A DNA stretch of 64,000 nucleotides from Plutella xylostella (GCF_932276165.1 NC_063992.1:1374001-1438000), one strand, 5' to 3'. Positions 1-12,104 are shown, counted from the stretch's first letter. Translations and numbers: made by a program. The notes: a model not told the origin generated them from the letters alone.

Positions 1-960
1 GACACAAGTGCCCTCTCTTTCTCTCGTCAAACCCTTCAGTGCTGCCTACAAAACTGTTCTGGGGGTCACTCTCTAAATCGACGGACGAACAAATAAGAAC
101 TGTCACGCAATCGACACGCTTATTACAACGTGGTAGAGCCGTGGTTAGCACAGCGCTCCGAAGCTTAGGAAGAACAAAACTATAGCGCTCCAGCGCGAAA
201 GTAACCCCCAGCTCTCCGACAATTTTATTAGAAACGGTTATTCGCGCTACTTTGAACACTATTCTCACTAGTCTAAGGTAGGTTTTGGCACGAGAGGGTT
301 GCGGAAAAAATGAGGTTAAGAAAGTATTAACGATGAATTAAGGGCAGTGTTTAATTGTGAAGACCTAACGTTTATAGTGTCGTTAAGTTGGTATGTTTGT
401 AATGCCATATGTGGTTATGGCTTGGCTTTTCCACAATACAAAATGCTTCAATTCAAAACCAAATAACTACAATAATTAGTGTAAGTAGTGCCAAGTGTAA
501 ACAAAGTGCCCACACGATATTAAGAAAAGGAAATGTATTATTAAGAACCTAAACAACTGAAAAAAGTCCAGGAAGGCTTTTATTATGAATATTAGATAAA
601 AAAATCTTCATAAAATGTTCATAAATACAGAAAGACTGTATAGGTAGGTATGTTAAGTTAAGTTTACCTGCTGGTAGAAGCTAAATTAAAAAAGTGAAGA
701 TTATTTGTGCAAATTTATCTTTGGATGGTTGCATTATATTGGGGTCATAAATATAAAAAAAAATACCCCACGGCAGCCCACCATATCATTAAAAATACCC
801 ATTTTGTAACATAATATTGTCCCGTTGTACCCCCACAGTGCCATTCATATAGCCAGAATCACAGGGACATCAGGCCGGTACCAATGTCAAATTTTAGGGT
901 TCCTTACTGAAAGTTTTCTGACGAGACTGTAACTAAGATACTGACTACTGATTGTCTTTT
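1..960. other. Intergenic AT-rich DNA, no gene seen
   Basis: No convincing exon or long open frame was seen. Around 130..180 there is a short stretch resembling SINE sequence also found near 56640..56700 (a 'gtggttagc' block), but it is too diverged to delimit. Confidence 0.5.
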
Positions 961-980
961 TCAGTGTTTTTTTTTTAATA

Positions 981-1055
981 CGACCGAATGGCGTAGTGGT
1001 TAGTGACCCTGACTACTGAGCCGATGGTCCCGGGTTCGATTCCCGGCTGGGGCAG
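981..1055 (+). repeat. tRNA-derived SINE head
   Basis: The sequence carries a pol III-type A box (TGGCGTAGTGG, near 990..1000) and a perfect B box (GGTTCGATTCC, 1033..1043) at tRNA-like spacing. It does not fold as an intact tRNA with a recognisable anticodon arm and lacks a clean acceptor stem. Related copies lie near 4589 and, inverted, near 43806, so it is read as a SINE head and not a tRNA gene. A CACTG-type MITE begins directly after it. Confidence 0.7.
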
Positions 1056-1062
1056 ATATTTA

Positions 1063-1295
1063 CACTGCCGGGCAATGAAACAGTTCCACTCAAATAATTT
1101 CGACAATAAACAACACCATTTTTTTCAAAGATTTAATAAAAACTTGGAACAAAGTATTATCGATTTTAGTTGGTAATATCCTGATGTTCTTTTAAATGTA
1201 CTTCAATGTTGTAGAAGACGGCATTAAGCTAGCCTTTTCAGTTTAGAAGTAATTTGGTGCTTTTCTCAGTGTAACCTTTTCATTGCTAGTGAGTG
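1063..1295 (+). mobile_element. TA-flanked MITE, family 'CACTGCCGGGC' copy 1
   Basis: A 233-bp non-coding element whose ends are imperfect inverted repeats (left CACTGCCGGGCAATGAAA, right the complement of CACTCACTAGCAATGAAA). It is flanked on both sides by TA (1061..1062 and 1296..1297). TA duplication and CA-starting ends fit non-autonomous Tc1/mariner-type elements. A close copy lies at 63528..63761, a diverged one at 9946..10161, and a 3' fragment at about 21335..21425. Confidence 0.8.
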
Positions 1296-1309
1296 TATTT
1301 AAACACAGA

Positions 1310-1480
1310 TATTTGTTCTCGGGTCTTGGATGTGCCCGTAAAATGGCAATAGGCCCGCCCCCTATTACATTGGGACTAACATAACACTCTGGCGAAAAGT
1401 GGGTGCAGCAATGCACCTCTGCCTACCCCGCAAGGGAGTACATTAGTACAAGGCGTGAGTGCGTGTTTTTGTTTTGTTTT
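1310..1480 (+). repeat. Dispersed lepidopteran repeat fragment
   Basis: The block holds 'gggactaacataacactctgg' type sequence followed by 'ctgcctaccccgcaaggg' and a short T/G-rich tail. I recognise it as a frequent repeat in moth genomes. A weaker relative is at about 36630..36690. Its class (SINE tail or other) cannot be decided from the sequence. Confidence 0.5.
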
Positions 1481-1876
1481 TTTTTGTTTTTTTAATAATG
1501 AATTGGTATGGATATGATTCTATGTTCTGTTCTGGAAGACATTAATGGTGCCACCCCAAGTGACATCAACTGTACCTTCAATACGTATGTCCTCTGTCCC
1601 CGGAACACACTAGGTAGGTAGTTAGTGGGTAGTAAGGTAGTCAGCCACTGACAATTAACGTGACTGGCTGTGGCTGATTCTAGGCTGATTCTTTCATCAC
1701 AGTGACATGTCCGGCTTTGTTGTTTGTCACTGATCCGCTAAGGAGAAGATTTAGGCGGACCCTAGACTCTATAATATTGTGCAATATATTTGTTGTGCAA
1801 TAAGCTTTTAATCCAAATGAAGTTTACGCAATCTTAAATATTAACCCTAGACGATGAATTATATTGCACAATTATC

Positions 1877-1983
1877 AATGTTGTTGTTGTTGCAGCCCTA
1901 TGGCACCCCAGAGGTGCAGAGGGTCTCCACTAACGTCCGCCACTTCCGCCTATCTTCGGCTGTACTTTTGGCCTCGCTCCAGC
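1877..1983 (-). mobile_element. 3' end of an RTE-type LINE (fragment)
   Basis: Read on the minus strand this is the last 30 or so codons of the reverse-transcriptase ORF (ending ...RKWRTLVETL), its stop, and a short tail with a CAA repeat. It is the same family as the longer fragment at 5819..6530 and is severely 5'-truncated, as is usual for LINE insertions. Confidence 0.8.
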
Positions 1984-2554
1984 TTAGGAAAGCCTTATAA
2001 AGGCTGCTAAAGTAAAAAAAAAATGTGTTGCAAACAGCTACGGGACCTTTTATATGCAGTGCCGACTTGCACGCAACCGTTTTTACCACATCCTACTTTG
2101 ACAAGGTCCCTATTACGCTAACACTCGAACACGGGTAGAACCAGATCAAAGTAAAACGTGTCGAGAGCCTAGTAAGCCTTTTCCTTCCTTTTCTTACATT
2201 TTTGCGTTTGAGATTCGAATTTTTTGGTACACCAATTATTTTCTTTTGTTTGAGAATTTCTTAGTTACTTTAAAAATCTAGCTATGCCTGAAAATACATA
2301 ATTCTTACAACTTTATTGGACACCCACTAGCTACAAATATCGTTATCAAGTGGGCCGTTATGGATTTTCATTTTTTTTATCAGAAAAAGGTAGGTAATTG
2401 AACTAATTGATTAGCGGTTTATATTACTTAGCTTGGTACTATATCATTGTGTATGTGGTATAAACTAAGTTTATTAACTTATTTCTATAAGTATTTTTCA
2501 TTTAAGTTGATGACATATATACACTGTGTGTAGTTATTTTGTTATGTGTATAGC

Positions 2555-2690
2555 AACGTGTTTAGTTACTGCTACATTTAGGATTATTTTTTGTAATATT
2601 CCATTGTTAATTAGTGAAAACTTGTAATTGGCTTTCAACTACATACTTTTAGCATTTTTCCATAAACTTTAGCTGTAAGTTTTCCTTTGA
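2555..2690 (+). mobile_element. 3'-UTR fragment of the CR1-like LINE family
   Basis: This stretch shares the order 'attagtgaaaact.gtaattggctttcaact ... ttagctgtaagttttcc' with the 3' UTR of the long LINE at 12105..16728 (there about 16560..16705). It is a 5'-truncated copy without coding sequence. Confidence 0.7.
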
Positions 2691-2754
2691 AAAGCTGATA
2701 CTTAACCTTAATGAAGTAAGATAAAAACGCCGTTATTCATTGCATTCTGCAAAA

Positions 2755-2760
2755 TTTAAT
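2755..2760 (-). terminator. Candidate poly(A) signal of the RING gene
   Basis: ATTAAA on the minus strand lies about 175 bp downstream of the RING gene stop codon. It is the best variant signal seen there; no canonical AATAAA was found nearby. Confidence 0.35.
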
Positions 2761-2934
2761 ACAAACAGTAAAATACATAATTTAACAAAATACAAATTCA
2801 AAATTAGGACTTGATACAAAAAATAACTTCTTATAATATCAACACTTTATAAAATTTAACTTCATTTTAAAAAGCACCAACAATTCAAATCCAAGAATCA
2901 ACAAAATATTAGTTTTATGCCTTATAAAGGCGAA

Positions 2935-3718
2935 TTAATTTTTAGCGCCATCTACCGGTTTTTCTTCTGCAACCACTTCATTAGCATCATCATCTTCGTC
3001 CACGGTCGGTGGTTGGGAAATAGCGGCGCAGTCCAGGTATAGAGGGTGATGCTTCTTGGTCCCACGCAGGGTACACCTACAGGATGGACACTGGCTATTG
3101 TTCCTAGTCACAGCCTTCTTAATGCACCGTGTACAGAACATGTGGCCACATAAGGTTGAGGATATGTTGCCTTGCTGGAGGTAGTCGAGGCAGATTGGGC
3201 ACGTCATGTTCAAGCAGTCCTTTTTGCTGATGTTTTGGTCCTTGATGGAAATCTGTGGAGGGGAAATATTGTCAGGAGAAATTTGTATCGTGTTGAGAAG
3301 AGTTTATGGTAAAACCAGACACGCACACATTATGCATACTGCACACGACTGTATTTCGCGAAGAAGTCAGAGGTGACTCGCCAGCGAGCCATCCGCTTTT
3401 CGCTGTACATTTGTACTCACGTTATAGGTCGAGAGCCGTACCTCCGTTGTTTTAGTAAAACCAAATTTACGATAACGCTGATGAGGTGGGTGGGTAGTCG
3501 ATTTTTACAGGCTGGATAGACAGGGAGTAGAAGAGTTTTGGTGAGAGAGGTTTGTGAGGAATATGTATTGTAATTATTACCGCATCAAGAATTTGTTGTT
3601 GTTTTTTCTTCCTATATCTTCTCCTTTTAGTAACCCTCCCTGGCGGCGCTGGCGGTGGAGCCTCCGCTACTGGCGGAAGCGGAAACCCTCCGATGAAAGG
3701 CCCAGTATTCGGTTTCAT
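2935..3718 (-). CDS. RNF4-like RING-finger E3 ubiquitin ligase, two exons
   Basis: Two coding exons on the minus strand are 3718..3581 (46 codons) and 3252..2935 (105 codons plus TAA). The donor is GCG|GTAATA at 3580, the acceptor TCCACAG| at 3253, joined in phase 0, giving about 151 residues. Exon 1 is proline-rich and then strongly basic (KRRRYRKKK near residue 31, nuclear-localisation-like). Exon 2 holds a C3HC4 RING: Cys64, Cys67, Cys81, His83, Cys86, Cys89, Cys101, Cys104, followed by a basic HHPLYL segment like the end of vertebrate RNF4, then an acidic tail (DEDDD). RNF4 and the fly protein Degringolade ubiquitinate SUMO-modified nuclear proteins; that role is inferred here. The protein is shorter than human RNF4 (190 residues), and no clear SUMO-interacting motif cluster is visible, so another small nuclear RING protein remains possible. 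The frame upstream of the first ATG closes within about 60 bp. Confidence 0.8.
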
Positions 3719-4588
3719 TATAAAACTATTATTATGTAGAGAATATCTATCGTTTTTCTTACTAAAATAATTTTATATTTTCTAAGGGTAAAGTCCTAAT
3801 TTTGATTCTGTTTTGACTTCTGACTTCTGTCGGTCATCGGTCATTTTATTTATTCTTCTCCAATGAAAATTAACATAGAGTGGGTTTGAGTTCTTCTAGT
3901 CAGAACAACTCTTATTCTAAGGATCAGTTTCATAAAGTCAAGTTGTTCTTCTCTCGTATTTTTATCTCAGCACCTACAGAATTGTTAATTTAAAATTACA
4001 ACTAACAGATGAGAAACTCATTCATTACATGAGTGCTCAGATGCATACCACGGTTCAATGGACGCCAAACGATTAGGAACTCTATTTGCAAAATACGTAG
4101 AGTTCGATTCACGAAACATGACCAATTTTCCAGTGTCCCACTACTCCTACTCCTAAGCTAGGTTTACATGGCTGATTTCTTTCAGCCAATAGCAGATAAC
4201 TGCAACGGAAAAAACATCCACTCTATTTTCGTCTCCCAGGCTGCTACTGACAAAATTATACCGCCATTTTCGGTCAAGTTACGTGAATCTCAGTATACTC
4301 ACCCACCGCAGAGCTTCCCATAGTTTTATAAACTTTTCGTACGAATAAATGATTTCGCTGGTTCGTTAAAGAGCACTTGCGTTTTACAAGTTGACTTCTC
4401 GTTCTCATTTTGGCGAGATTCTGCGGTCTGAGAATGTACTTTCTAGTGAGATCTCATGAATATATTGTGCGATAAAGGAAAATGGCCCGTAATGGATGTA
4501 GAACACGCAAGCGGAGGATTTGTGTAAATGTGGAGGTATTTGGACGTGTGGTTTTATATAAATGTTTCTAAGCGATTATACATTATAT

Positions 4589-4650
4589 GACCAAATAGCA
4601 CAGTAGTTAACGAATCTGACTGCAGAGGGTTTGATTCCATCCGAGGCACG
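4589..4650 (+). repeat. tRNA-derived SINE head, diverged
   Basis: It resembles the SINE at 981 ('gaccaaatagcacagtagtt' with B box GGTTTGATTCC). It is diverged at several positions and has no intact tRNA fold. Confidence 0.6.
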
Positions 4651-5639
4651 TACTCATTAAAAGATAGATTTTAATATAAATTAGTTCTCGTTAGTAGTGT
4701 CAAATTATAGTGTCGTGTGATATCTCCAACCCTCTTCACTCTTGAGGCCGAATGATATTCATAAACACATATGCTCACGACTGTTATTGTACTATTTCTA
4801 AAGAATCTATTGGAACATTTGGCCAGATTGGAACCCATGGTTTCAGGAATGAGAGCCTTGAGCTCATCTGTTACACCACCACAACTCTAAATAGCCGAGT
4901 GGTCTGTGCAATGGATACTGAGAATGAGAAAGCTTTGACGCGCGCCATGCTACGCCCTCTGTGGCTATCTGAAACACTGGCCAATCGTAAGCCTCTGAAA
5001 TCTGATGACTTCTTGAGCTGTTAAACGACTAATCGAATTTATTAGCCTCCCTCCTTTATCTGTGTGAACGGGATCGGAATCGAGGTCACTCTAGTTTACG
5101 AAATACGAATCGAATTACTAACCTCGACTCTATCTCGAGCCATTAAATGTACCGATTTCTTGAAGGCTTTTGTTCGTTCGTCACTAACTTGTTAAGCTAA
5201 AGTAACCCTAGTCTTTACGTCTGCAGAGTTTGAAGATCTACCTCTATAACAACGGAATAAAGTTGCAATTAGCATAAAATTGGTCCTTAAAGGACTTTCT
5301 CCAGTTAATTTGAGAAATGTTGATAAAGCTGTCCGTATTTTATTGTTGAGGGACAAAGATTCTAGAGATATAGATTTGATTGACCCAGTCATAAAATGAT
5401 TTCTTACGGAAATTAGGATTATAATATTGATATTTTAGCGTATTAAGGCATTATAAGTAAAAAGCGTCGGTCACAAAGATGTGACCGTTAGTAATGAGCA
5501 GAAGAAATAATAAGTGAGGAACTATTAAACGAAAAAAAATAATGCTATAGTCCAGAATAAAAAAAGAATCATGTTCCAAATTAAAAGTAGCTAGTATCTG
5601 CCCCGCGGGGAATGAATAGAATAGAATAGAATACTTACT

Positions 5640-5760
5640 CTTTTTTATGCACCATTAAAGAAAACATTACAATTTCACAACTTATATATAAAATAATACA
5701 TAAAGGCGGTCTTATTGCTTAAAGCAATCTCTACCAGACAACCTTGGGATGGAAAGACAA
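5640..5760 (-). mobile_element. LINE 3'-UTR fragment (hairpin-motif family)
   Basis: On the minus strand it carries the short stem motif 'GAGATTGCTTTAAGCAATAA' followed by GACCGCC, a signature I recognise from the 3' ends of a high-copy lepidopteran LINE. It ends in an ATAGA simple repeat. Related ends are at about 19110..19225, 20006..20112 and 45497..45600. Confidence 0.6.
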
Positions 5761-5818
5761 TTTTAACATAATTAATGGGAGTAGAGGTGCAAGGTATACT
5801 ACTTAAACAGTACATACT

Positions 5819-6530
5819 ATGTTGCAGTCCTATGGCACCCCAGAGGTTCAGAGGGTCTCCACTAACGTCCGCCACTTCCGCCTATCTTCGGCTGTACTTT
5901 TGGCCTCACTCCAGCTTAGTCCAGCGGCTCGCAGCTCGTTTTCGACGCTTCGGCGCCATGTTTGGACAGGGCGTCCCCGGGAGCGCTTGCCATTTGGTGG
6001 CCTCCAGTCAAAGGCTATAGTTGCGGCATTCGTAGCTCCTCTTCGTACAGTGTGCCCAATCCATCTCCACTTTCGTTTCGCAATTTCCTTGCCGATGGGA
6101 GATTGTCGACACAGCTTCCACAGATCTTCGTTACGTATTGTCTTCGGCCAGAAAACGCGTAGGATCGACCTGAGGGACTTATTGACGAACACTTGCAGTT
6201 TGTTCGTCAGCCCTTTCGTCACTCTCTACGTTTCGCAACCAAAGAGCAATACGGACTTCACGATGGAGTCGAAGAGGGAGATTTTTATCCGCCTTGTGAG
6301 CACATTCGAGTCCCAAACAGGTTTGAGAGCCAAAGCAGCCTTCGCCTTCTTGATCCTGCTCTCTATATCCTCATCTGCTCCTCCCTGACGGGTGACCGTG
6401 CTTCCGAGGTAAGTAAATGCATCGACCGAGTCCAAGCGTTGGTCATCGAGTATTAAGGCGTCCGAGGTTTTAGCCTTGATACGCATATCGACTGTTTTGA
6501 GTCGGTTTATTCGCAGACCCATTACTCTAG
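5819..6530 (-). pseudogene. RTE-type LINE, 5'-truncated reverse transcriptase C-terminus
   Basis: On the minus strand the frame runs from about 6525 to the stop at 5850..5848. It contains 'DAFTYLGSTVTRQGG', a lysine/alanine-rich segment, 'LLFGCET', and the C-terminal 'RRGATNAATIAFDWRP' region typical of the last 220 residues of RTE-clade reverse transcriptases. One in-frame TAG (6228..6226) falls where a tryptophan codon is expected between 'GCET' and 'RVTKG', so the copy is dead. The endonuclease and catalytic RT motifs are missing through 5' truncation. The 3' end matches the fragment at 1877..1983. Confidence 0.85.
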
Positions 6531-7443
6531 ACTATATAAATAAATAAAACAACACAATATAAGGGATCGAACATCGGCCAAAGTTGCTTATATTATACTG
6601 CGCCATTCGGTCGTCATTAAACGTACTTTAAAAAGTAAAATCATTTATGCAGCACCGTGAGATGATCCCAGCAACTTATGAAATATTTAAATATTGGTCC
6701 AAGTTTCTGAACTGAACTTTGTAATCCCCCAAGTTGTTCATCTTGATCGCATTAATCGTTTAGAAACAGCTGAAATATGAGGAGCGGAAAACGGCTTTAG
6801 GAATTTGGACCTTAAGTGCTAAGTAATGTGGTAAGTAATTCACTTGCAGTGCAAAACTTTCGTTTCTGAACTGAAATCGTCCTATTTACCATGTATTTTA
6901 GCTGTTGCAATAGTTGTTAAAACAAAAGAACGACACATTTTAAAAAAATAATAGTTCCTATTTTAAAAAAATATGATAAGTAGTGAGTTTTATTGATGAT
7001 TACGTTGTAATACCTGTTGCACCTGTACGTTTTTGGCCTTCCTCATTTGAAAAACTTTTGAAATGTTAACCAAATTGTTTGAAGCGTTAAATTTAATAAT
7101 AATTGATAAAGTCAAGAAATTTGTAACTGCTGTATTACATATTTTTATTTCCAAAATAAAACTAAAATAATATTGTTCGGAACTTGCTATTTAACATTGT
7201 AACTACTGTTGCATCAAATAGGTCAGATATCTAGACAGGTCTACGTATCAAAGGCTGAGAACTAAAACTTGACATGTAACTCGATCACTGGAACCGAAAT
7301 AGAGTGAGAGAGAGAAAAGAGTACAACACCGCCAATTTTGCAACGAATAAAATATTTATTTCAAGTAGTAGAGTGCCCACGATTCAATCTAGCCCTACAT
7401 CATAGACACATCATTATTAAAAATGACAAAGAATATCTACATA

Positions 7444-7664
7444 CAGTGCGACAAACTTATCTGTTCCGGTGAGAGCGAACTTAATTGATCCTTATAAGTA
7501 TCTCATTACTTACTACTGAATTATATATTGATATATAGATTAGATGGGTTTATTAAAACCACAAGAGCGAATTACCACTACTGGCAAATTTAAAATCTTA
7601 TAGAATGAAGAAATATTAGTCATTTACGTGAGCTCTCACCGGAACAGATAAGTTTGTGGCACTG
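7444..7664. mobile_element. TA-flanked MITE with 34-bp inverted ends
   Basis: The left end CAGTGCGACAAACTTATCTG and the right end (complement of CAGTGCCACAAACTTATCTG) are inverted repeats that extend over GTTCCGGTGAGAGC with few mismatches. TA flanks both sides (7442..7443, 7665..7666). The 221-bp body is AT-rich and non-coding. It is most likely a non-autonomous Tc1/mariner element. Confidence 0.85.
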
Positions 7665-9945
7665 TATTGTGGCCTTTTCTGCCTATTCATATTATACTTA
7701 TTACGTATACTACCTACTATAATTATATAGGTAAGTATGTACATATTATATATTGTGGTTTCTATTACAAATGAACTGCGTTTTAAGATAAAAGCTTTAA
7801 GTATAAAGCCGCTTATTTTATATCGAAGACAATGTATCGTAATATTAATTGGTATTTCTTGGAAACAATTAAAATATCTCCGTACAGTTTCCAGATTGGT
7901 TATTACGTTAGTAAGCCCATTCTATTCTATTCTCTGTGGGGGTATAAGTACCTGCACCTGGCTCTCTCGAGTGGAACCTTTGTGCATATCCCCTAGGTCT
8001 AAACTGCCTTCCTAAGCTTGGACCATTTCCCACCATGCTGGTCCACTGCGGGTTGGTGGGTTCACATGCCTAGGTGTGCTAAATCTATATAATATGTTAT
8101 GTCGTCTGATGCAACCTCATGCTGTCGGCTACCAATTTGTACCTTTACTTCAGAAAAATGGGAGATTTTCAACCATAGACAAAAATCGATTATAGATGGC
8201 GCTAGTAAAACTTCATACTCAACAGCACAGCATTTTTTCCTAGCCGGCATGGATTACAGTCCTTTCAGCCAATACAAAAACCCAACCATATGCGATAAGT
8301 AGCTGTTATATTATGCAAAAATATTAAGTGTTAACAAGTTTAAGACAGCTTTGTACCATTTATGACATCTTCCGTTCCCGCAGAAGAATGCTGCTCATAA
8401 AAAGGACAGGCCGGATGCCATGTATCGGACGATTTTGGAACTTTTAAACTGTCAACGAAAATCTCCCATCCACCTGAAGACCGAGTGATTCCACACTTTT
8501 GTTGCGAATTTCACAACGACTTGAACACAATAATGATCTCTATTGTATGCGATATTCGATATTCTTCAATTCTCTCTTTAATATTTGCTTCAAATTATTA
8601 CTATTGTAGTCGACTCACTTGTGGGATATTTCTGACCCGTAAGATACTTGTAACGAAAAATATATTGTGTAGATAGGTAGAACAAAAATGTTTACAAAGT
8701 GTGTGAAAGTTTCCACACAAAAAGCGGCGAAGTTTAGAAACATTATTCAAATAATGGTTCTAAACATACCAACTTTAAAATGTACCTAATAAATAAATAC
8801 ACTTCTGCTTACTATATAGTGTACAGTGTGTTAAAAAAAGTTATTGCACTCCGAAAAGGTGACTCATTCACGGGTTCAGTCTAAGAACTATTGATTGATA
8901 TACTATTACAGTGTATCATTATCATTACATTCATTGTTAACTTAAGAAAAATAATTGCCGTTTCACCCATATTTAAAACACCACCGCCATTTAACTTCAA
9001 CTCTTTGAGGCTGACTAAAAACGGCAAAAATCTAAAACCAGACCTTCAGTATACTGGCGATAAAAAACCTAATAAAGTGTGCCAACGAATCGGTGAAAGG
9101 GAAATACGTACCCCGCGCCTGCTGATTGATCAAAGGTAGGAAACTGAAATCTAAATTACATCATCCTGTGAACTAATCAAAGTGGGCGAAAAAAAAACAT
9201 CCGGCAAGATATTTAACATACCTGATAATTATGATTACACAATTACTAGGTATTTATTAGATAATCACTTATTTTAGAATATATATCATTATCCCTGTAT
9301 ATAATTATTTATAGAAGAAGATTTTTTTTTATAGTGAAAATGTTTACCCCTCACGATTTTTTTTCTGTTTAGGTGCCTACTTATTAGTTGGTAGGTACTT
9401 TGTTACTTGCTCATAGATATGTATTTACAAAATATATGTAAGTAGTTGTATCATAGTAAAAGTTTGTTACTATTTGCACAAGGAAAGCCTATAAAATACA
9501 TGAAGCATTTACCCCTCGGGAAATGCCTAATTCCAGCAGTAGGTAGGTAATTTTAGGCTGATTATAAGAACTAAATATAGGTTCGAATTTGATGCTTTCT
9601 CACAATTTCCCAGAAGTGTCACACATTCAATCTGGGTTAATCAATTCAAACAAAGCCATTTTCTATCGGAAAACTGTAACTACCACTCTGGCGACGTCAC
9701 CATAAACGTTTTATTGTATTTCGTCAAAAGGGGTCTAAGTCGGAACGCTATTGGATTCGAATGGTCTGAAAAACCTTTATCTTTTGCTGAAACGATGGGA
9801 CTAAAATCCTATAAGCTCTTTCGATTTCAATTGAATAGATGAGATTGTCAAGTTGGCCATAGTTTCTTTGAGATGCTAAAGTGACTTATAAAATGTTAAT
9901 GGGACGACTGAAGAAGTGTTCAATAATTATGCATCCATAATACTA

Positions 9946-10161
9946 CACTCACGAGAAAAAAGTCCACTTTCAAAATGCCACCACGAAATAGCCATTTTTT
10001 AAAAATATTTAATAAAAGAATTGAACAAAACAATGCTTTTTGTTAGCCTTATCCTAATGTGCAATATGTGCATTTACCTCAATATTGCAGACGGCTAGCA
10101 TTTTCTGCTTAGGAAAAAAAATGTGCTATTGTTTCTGGAACTTGTTCATCGCTTGCGAGTG
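9946..10161 (+). mobile_element. TA-flanked MITE, 'CACTG' family diverged copy
   Basis: The ends CACTCACGAG... and ...CTTGCGAGTG are inverted, with TA on both sides (9944..9945, 10162..10163). The internal 'aaaatatttaataaaagaattgaacaaaa' region aligns with the copies at 1063 and 63528 in the same orientation. Confidence 0.7.
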
Positions 10162-10769
10162 TATAATGAGCATTAAATAGAGCGTGTTGCCAAAGTGGTA
10201 TAGTAAACCAAAAGGGGATGGTCATTTTGGACAACTCTTTGCCATTTTTGAAAACTTTGAAAAGTACACCTTTCGTGATAATATTAGAAGGGAAAACATT
10301 TTCAATTTACCCTTCTCTCCGGCCGTGGCTAAGTAACAGCAGTGAGGGATTTGTATAAATAATAAACAAGTGAAACGAGGCGAGTTCAGAACGTAAGCAA
10401 AGCTACTGAACGAACAGGCCACGGGGCTGACTCTGGCTTACGATAAACTAACCCCCTTATTCATATAAAAGTTATAGGACGTTTGTCCCTCTTGTAGCTA
10501 TTGAACTGTTTTGTCCCTCTGTATGAAAGAACTTTTTTTTTGACAGAGTTAAAAAGCTCTGCTGCGTTAACTTAAGCTCTATACCGTTGCATTAAACGTG
10601 CCGATTGCATGAAAGCTTTCGTTGGTTAGCTTTTTGTTAATGTAGAGTGACCCTCCGGCTAGGTACGGGCCCTATCGTCTAGTACCTACACATATTTTAA
10701 ACTAAGAGGCTTACTAACTTTACTGTTACAAGTACAATTCAATTTTAGTGATAATTCTAAAGCAGTTCT

Positions 10770-10812
10770 TCATCATCATCGTCTACTGCTGGGCATAGGT
10801 CTCAAGTACTAC
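10770..10812 (-). mobile_element. RTE-type LINE tail fragment
   Basis: Read on the minus strand, 'gagacctatgcccagcagt' followed by a GAT simple repeat resembles the 3' terminus of lepidopteran RTE elements. It is only a few tens of bases long. Confidence 0.4.
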
Positions 10813-11528
10813 CACTTGTGTGAGGTCGACTCACTGTACAAATTTATTATAGTACACCAAACACTATGTTCAACACGTAACAATTTAAATAAGTTTAGCA
10901 GTAGGTAGTAGCACTCTTTAGTTTAACCCGTTTTACACCCGGTTCGGGGTGATAAATAAAATGAAGAAATACCTACATATTTATTAAATCAAAAAATATA
11001 CATACATATTTTTCAAAATAACACCCATCTGAAGTTGAAGAAATTAGATATTCAAAGGGCTCTAAGCCTGAGGCACTTCGAAGAAAGTTATAATTTCGAG
11101 ATTTACGGTATAAATCTTTTGCACTTCTTTGAATAGGTACCTGATTTTCTAATACATTTGGTATTTTTCTTATTTTTATAAATTATAATCCAGGTAAATT
11201 ACATACGCTCTAATTTGATTTAACTCTAAAGCGATACGTTTTAACTTATTTAACAAATTGCCGGATAACAAAAATAAAGATCTTAAACCTTCTGCCAGAA
11301 AAAAGAGTACGATTAACCCCATTTTAATCCTAGCAAAATGCTCCACACATTAGCAATCTTGTTGTATGTAGATAAGTATATAAATGTATATTCACTCTGT
11401 CTGAGCCTTCGGTTCATTCTGCTCCACCGAGTGCGAACGACGCTGATTCGTCCGATCCGGAAACACCAGGACCCGTTGGACCTTCGGGGTAGAGTGTAGA
11501 GTGTACATGACGAAAAGCATGTAATATA

Positions 11529-11730
11529 CTAGCTGCTCCCGCGAGCTTCGCTTCGCCTCAAAAAGTTTTCCCGTGGGAATTCCGCAATAAAAAGTAGTCT
11601 ATGTTCTTTCTCAGGGTCTAGACTCTAGACGATCTGTATACCAAATTTCATTCAAATCCGTTCAGTAGTTTTGGCGTGAAAGAGTAACAGACAGACAGAC
11701 AGACACAGTTACTTTCACATTTATAATTCG
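11529..11730 (-). mobile_element. Non-autonomous Helitron
   Basis: On the minus strand it ends GGGAGCAGCTAG followed by T, the CTAG 3' terminus of Helitrons, preceded by the short GC stem (GAAGCGAAGCTCGC). The body has the lepidopteran hallmarks 'gtctgtctgtctgttactc' and 'aatgaaatttggtatac'. The 5' end is eroded. Copies lie at 37993..38187 and 61202..61393. Confidence 0.8.
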
Positions 11731-12072
11731 CTGTCTGCTGCTGCGCGAGCCATGACTAGTAGACTATCTAGTTGTATCAAACATGCCGATTGCTTGACGA
11801 TAGAGTGACCCTCCTGCTCCTGGAACCGAGAATACATCTGGTAGAGTTGCATATTTGTACTATGTGTCTAATACATAATCCCAAATCTGTAAAATTATAA
11901 TGGCCTAATTTGTTTGGATGTTTGGAACACTAAAATAAAAGCTTCTGAACGGATTGCCATTAAATTCGGTACTCATTCAAAAGCTGACACTCTGAATGTA
12001 GCATACTTGTAAGTAATATCTTTTATTCCCGCTCCCAGAAACCGTACGGAACACACGTTACTTTGCTCGTCA

Positions 12073-12104
12073 TCCAGTGGTTCTCAACCTTTTTACCTTA
12101 CACG
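12073..12104 (+). repeat. hAT-like terminal sequence abutting the LINE
   Basis: CAGTGGTTCTCAACCTTTTT is a classic hAT-superfamily inverted end. No matching complementary end is seen within the next kilobases, so it is either a truncated hAT remnant into which the LINE inserted or a chance resemblance. Confidence 0.45.

Larger units (their letters stand above)
3740..5800. other. Upstream of RING gene, mostly non-coding with repeat fragments
   Basis: Presumed promoter side of the RING gene, then AT-rich DNA. It holds a SINE head at 4589..4650, a diverged repeat around 4860..5150 ('ggtcactctagtttacgaa' block, related to parts of 10545..10650 and 50690..50740), and ATAGA microsatellite repeats at about 5615..5637. 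Open frames here (for example 4752..5024) overlap repeats and look spurious. Confidence 0.5.
6531..12060. other. AT-rich region with several small transposons, no host gene seen
   Basis: The region contains a TA-flanked MITE (7444..7664), a repeat fragment around 7940..8080 sharing 'actgcgggttggtggg' with 47760..47800 and 16786..16860, a CACTC-type MITE (9946..10161), an RTE tail fragment at about 10770..10810 and a Helitron (11529..11730). Open frames of 60 to 92 codons here lack recognisable domains or splice context and were not called. Confidence 0.5.

Noticed and set aside
981..1055. Possible functional tRNA gene
   Set aside because: A and B boxes are good, but the acceptor and anticodon arms do not form properly and diverged copies exist, so it is a SINE head.
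4752..5024. 90-codon open frame
   Set aside because: It overlaps repeat sequence seen elsewhere in the window and contains no domain.
5819..6388. 189-codon plus-strand open frame
   Set aside because: It is the antisense shadow of the RTE reverse-transcriptase fragment on the minus strand.
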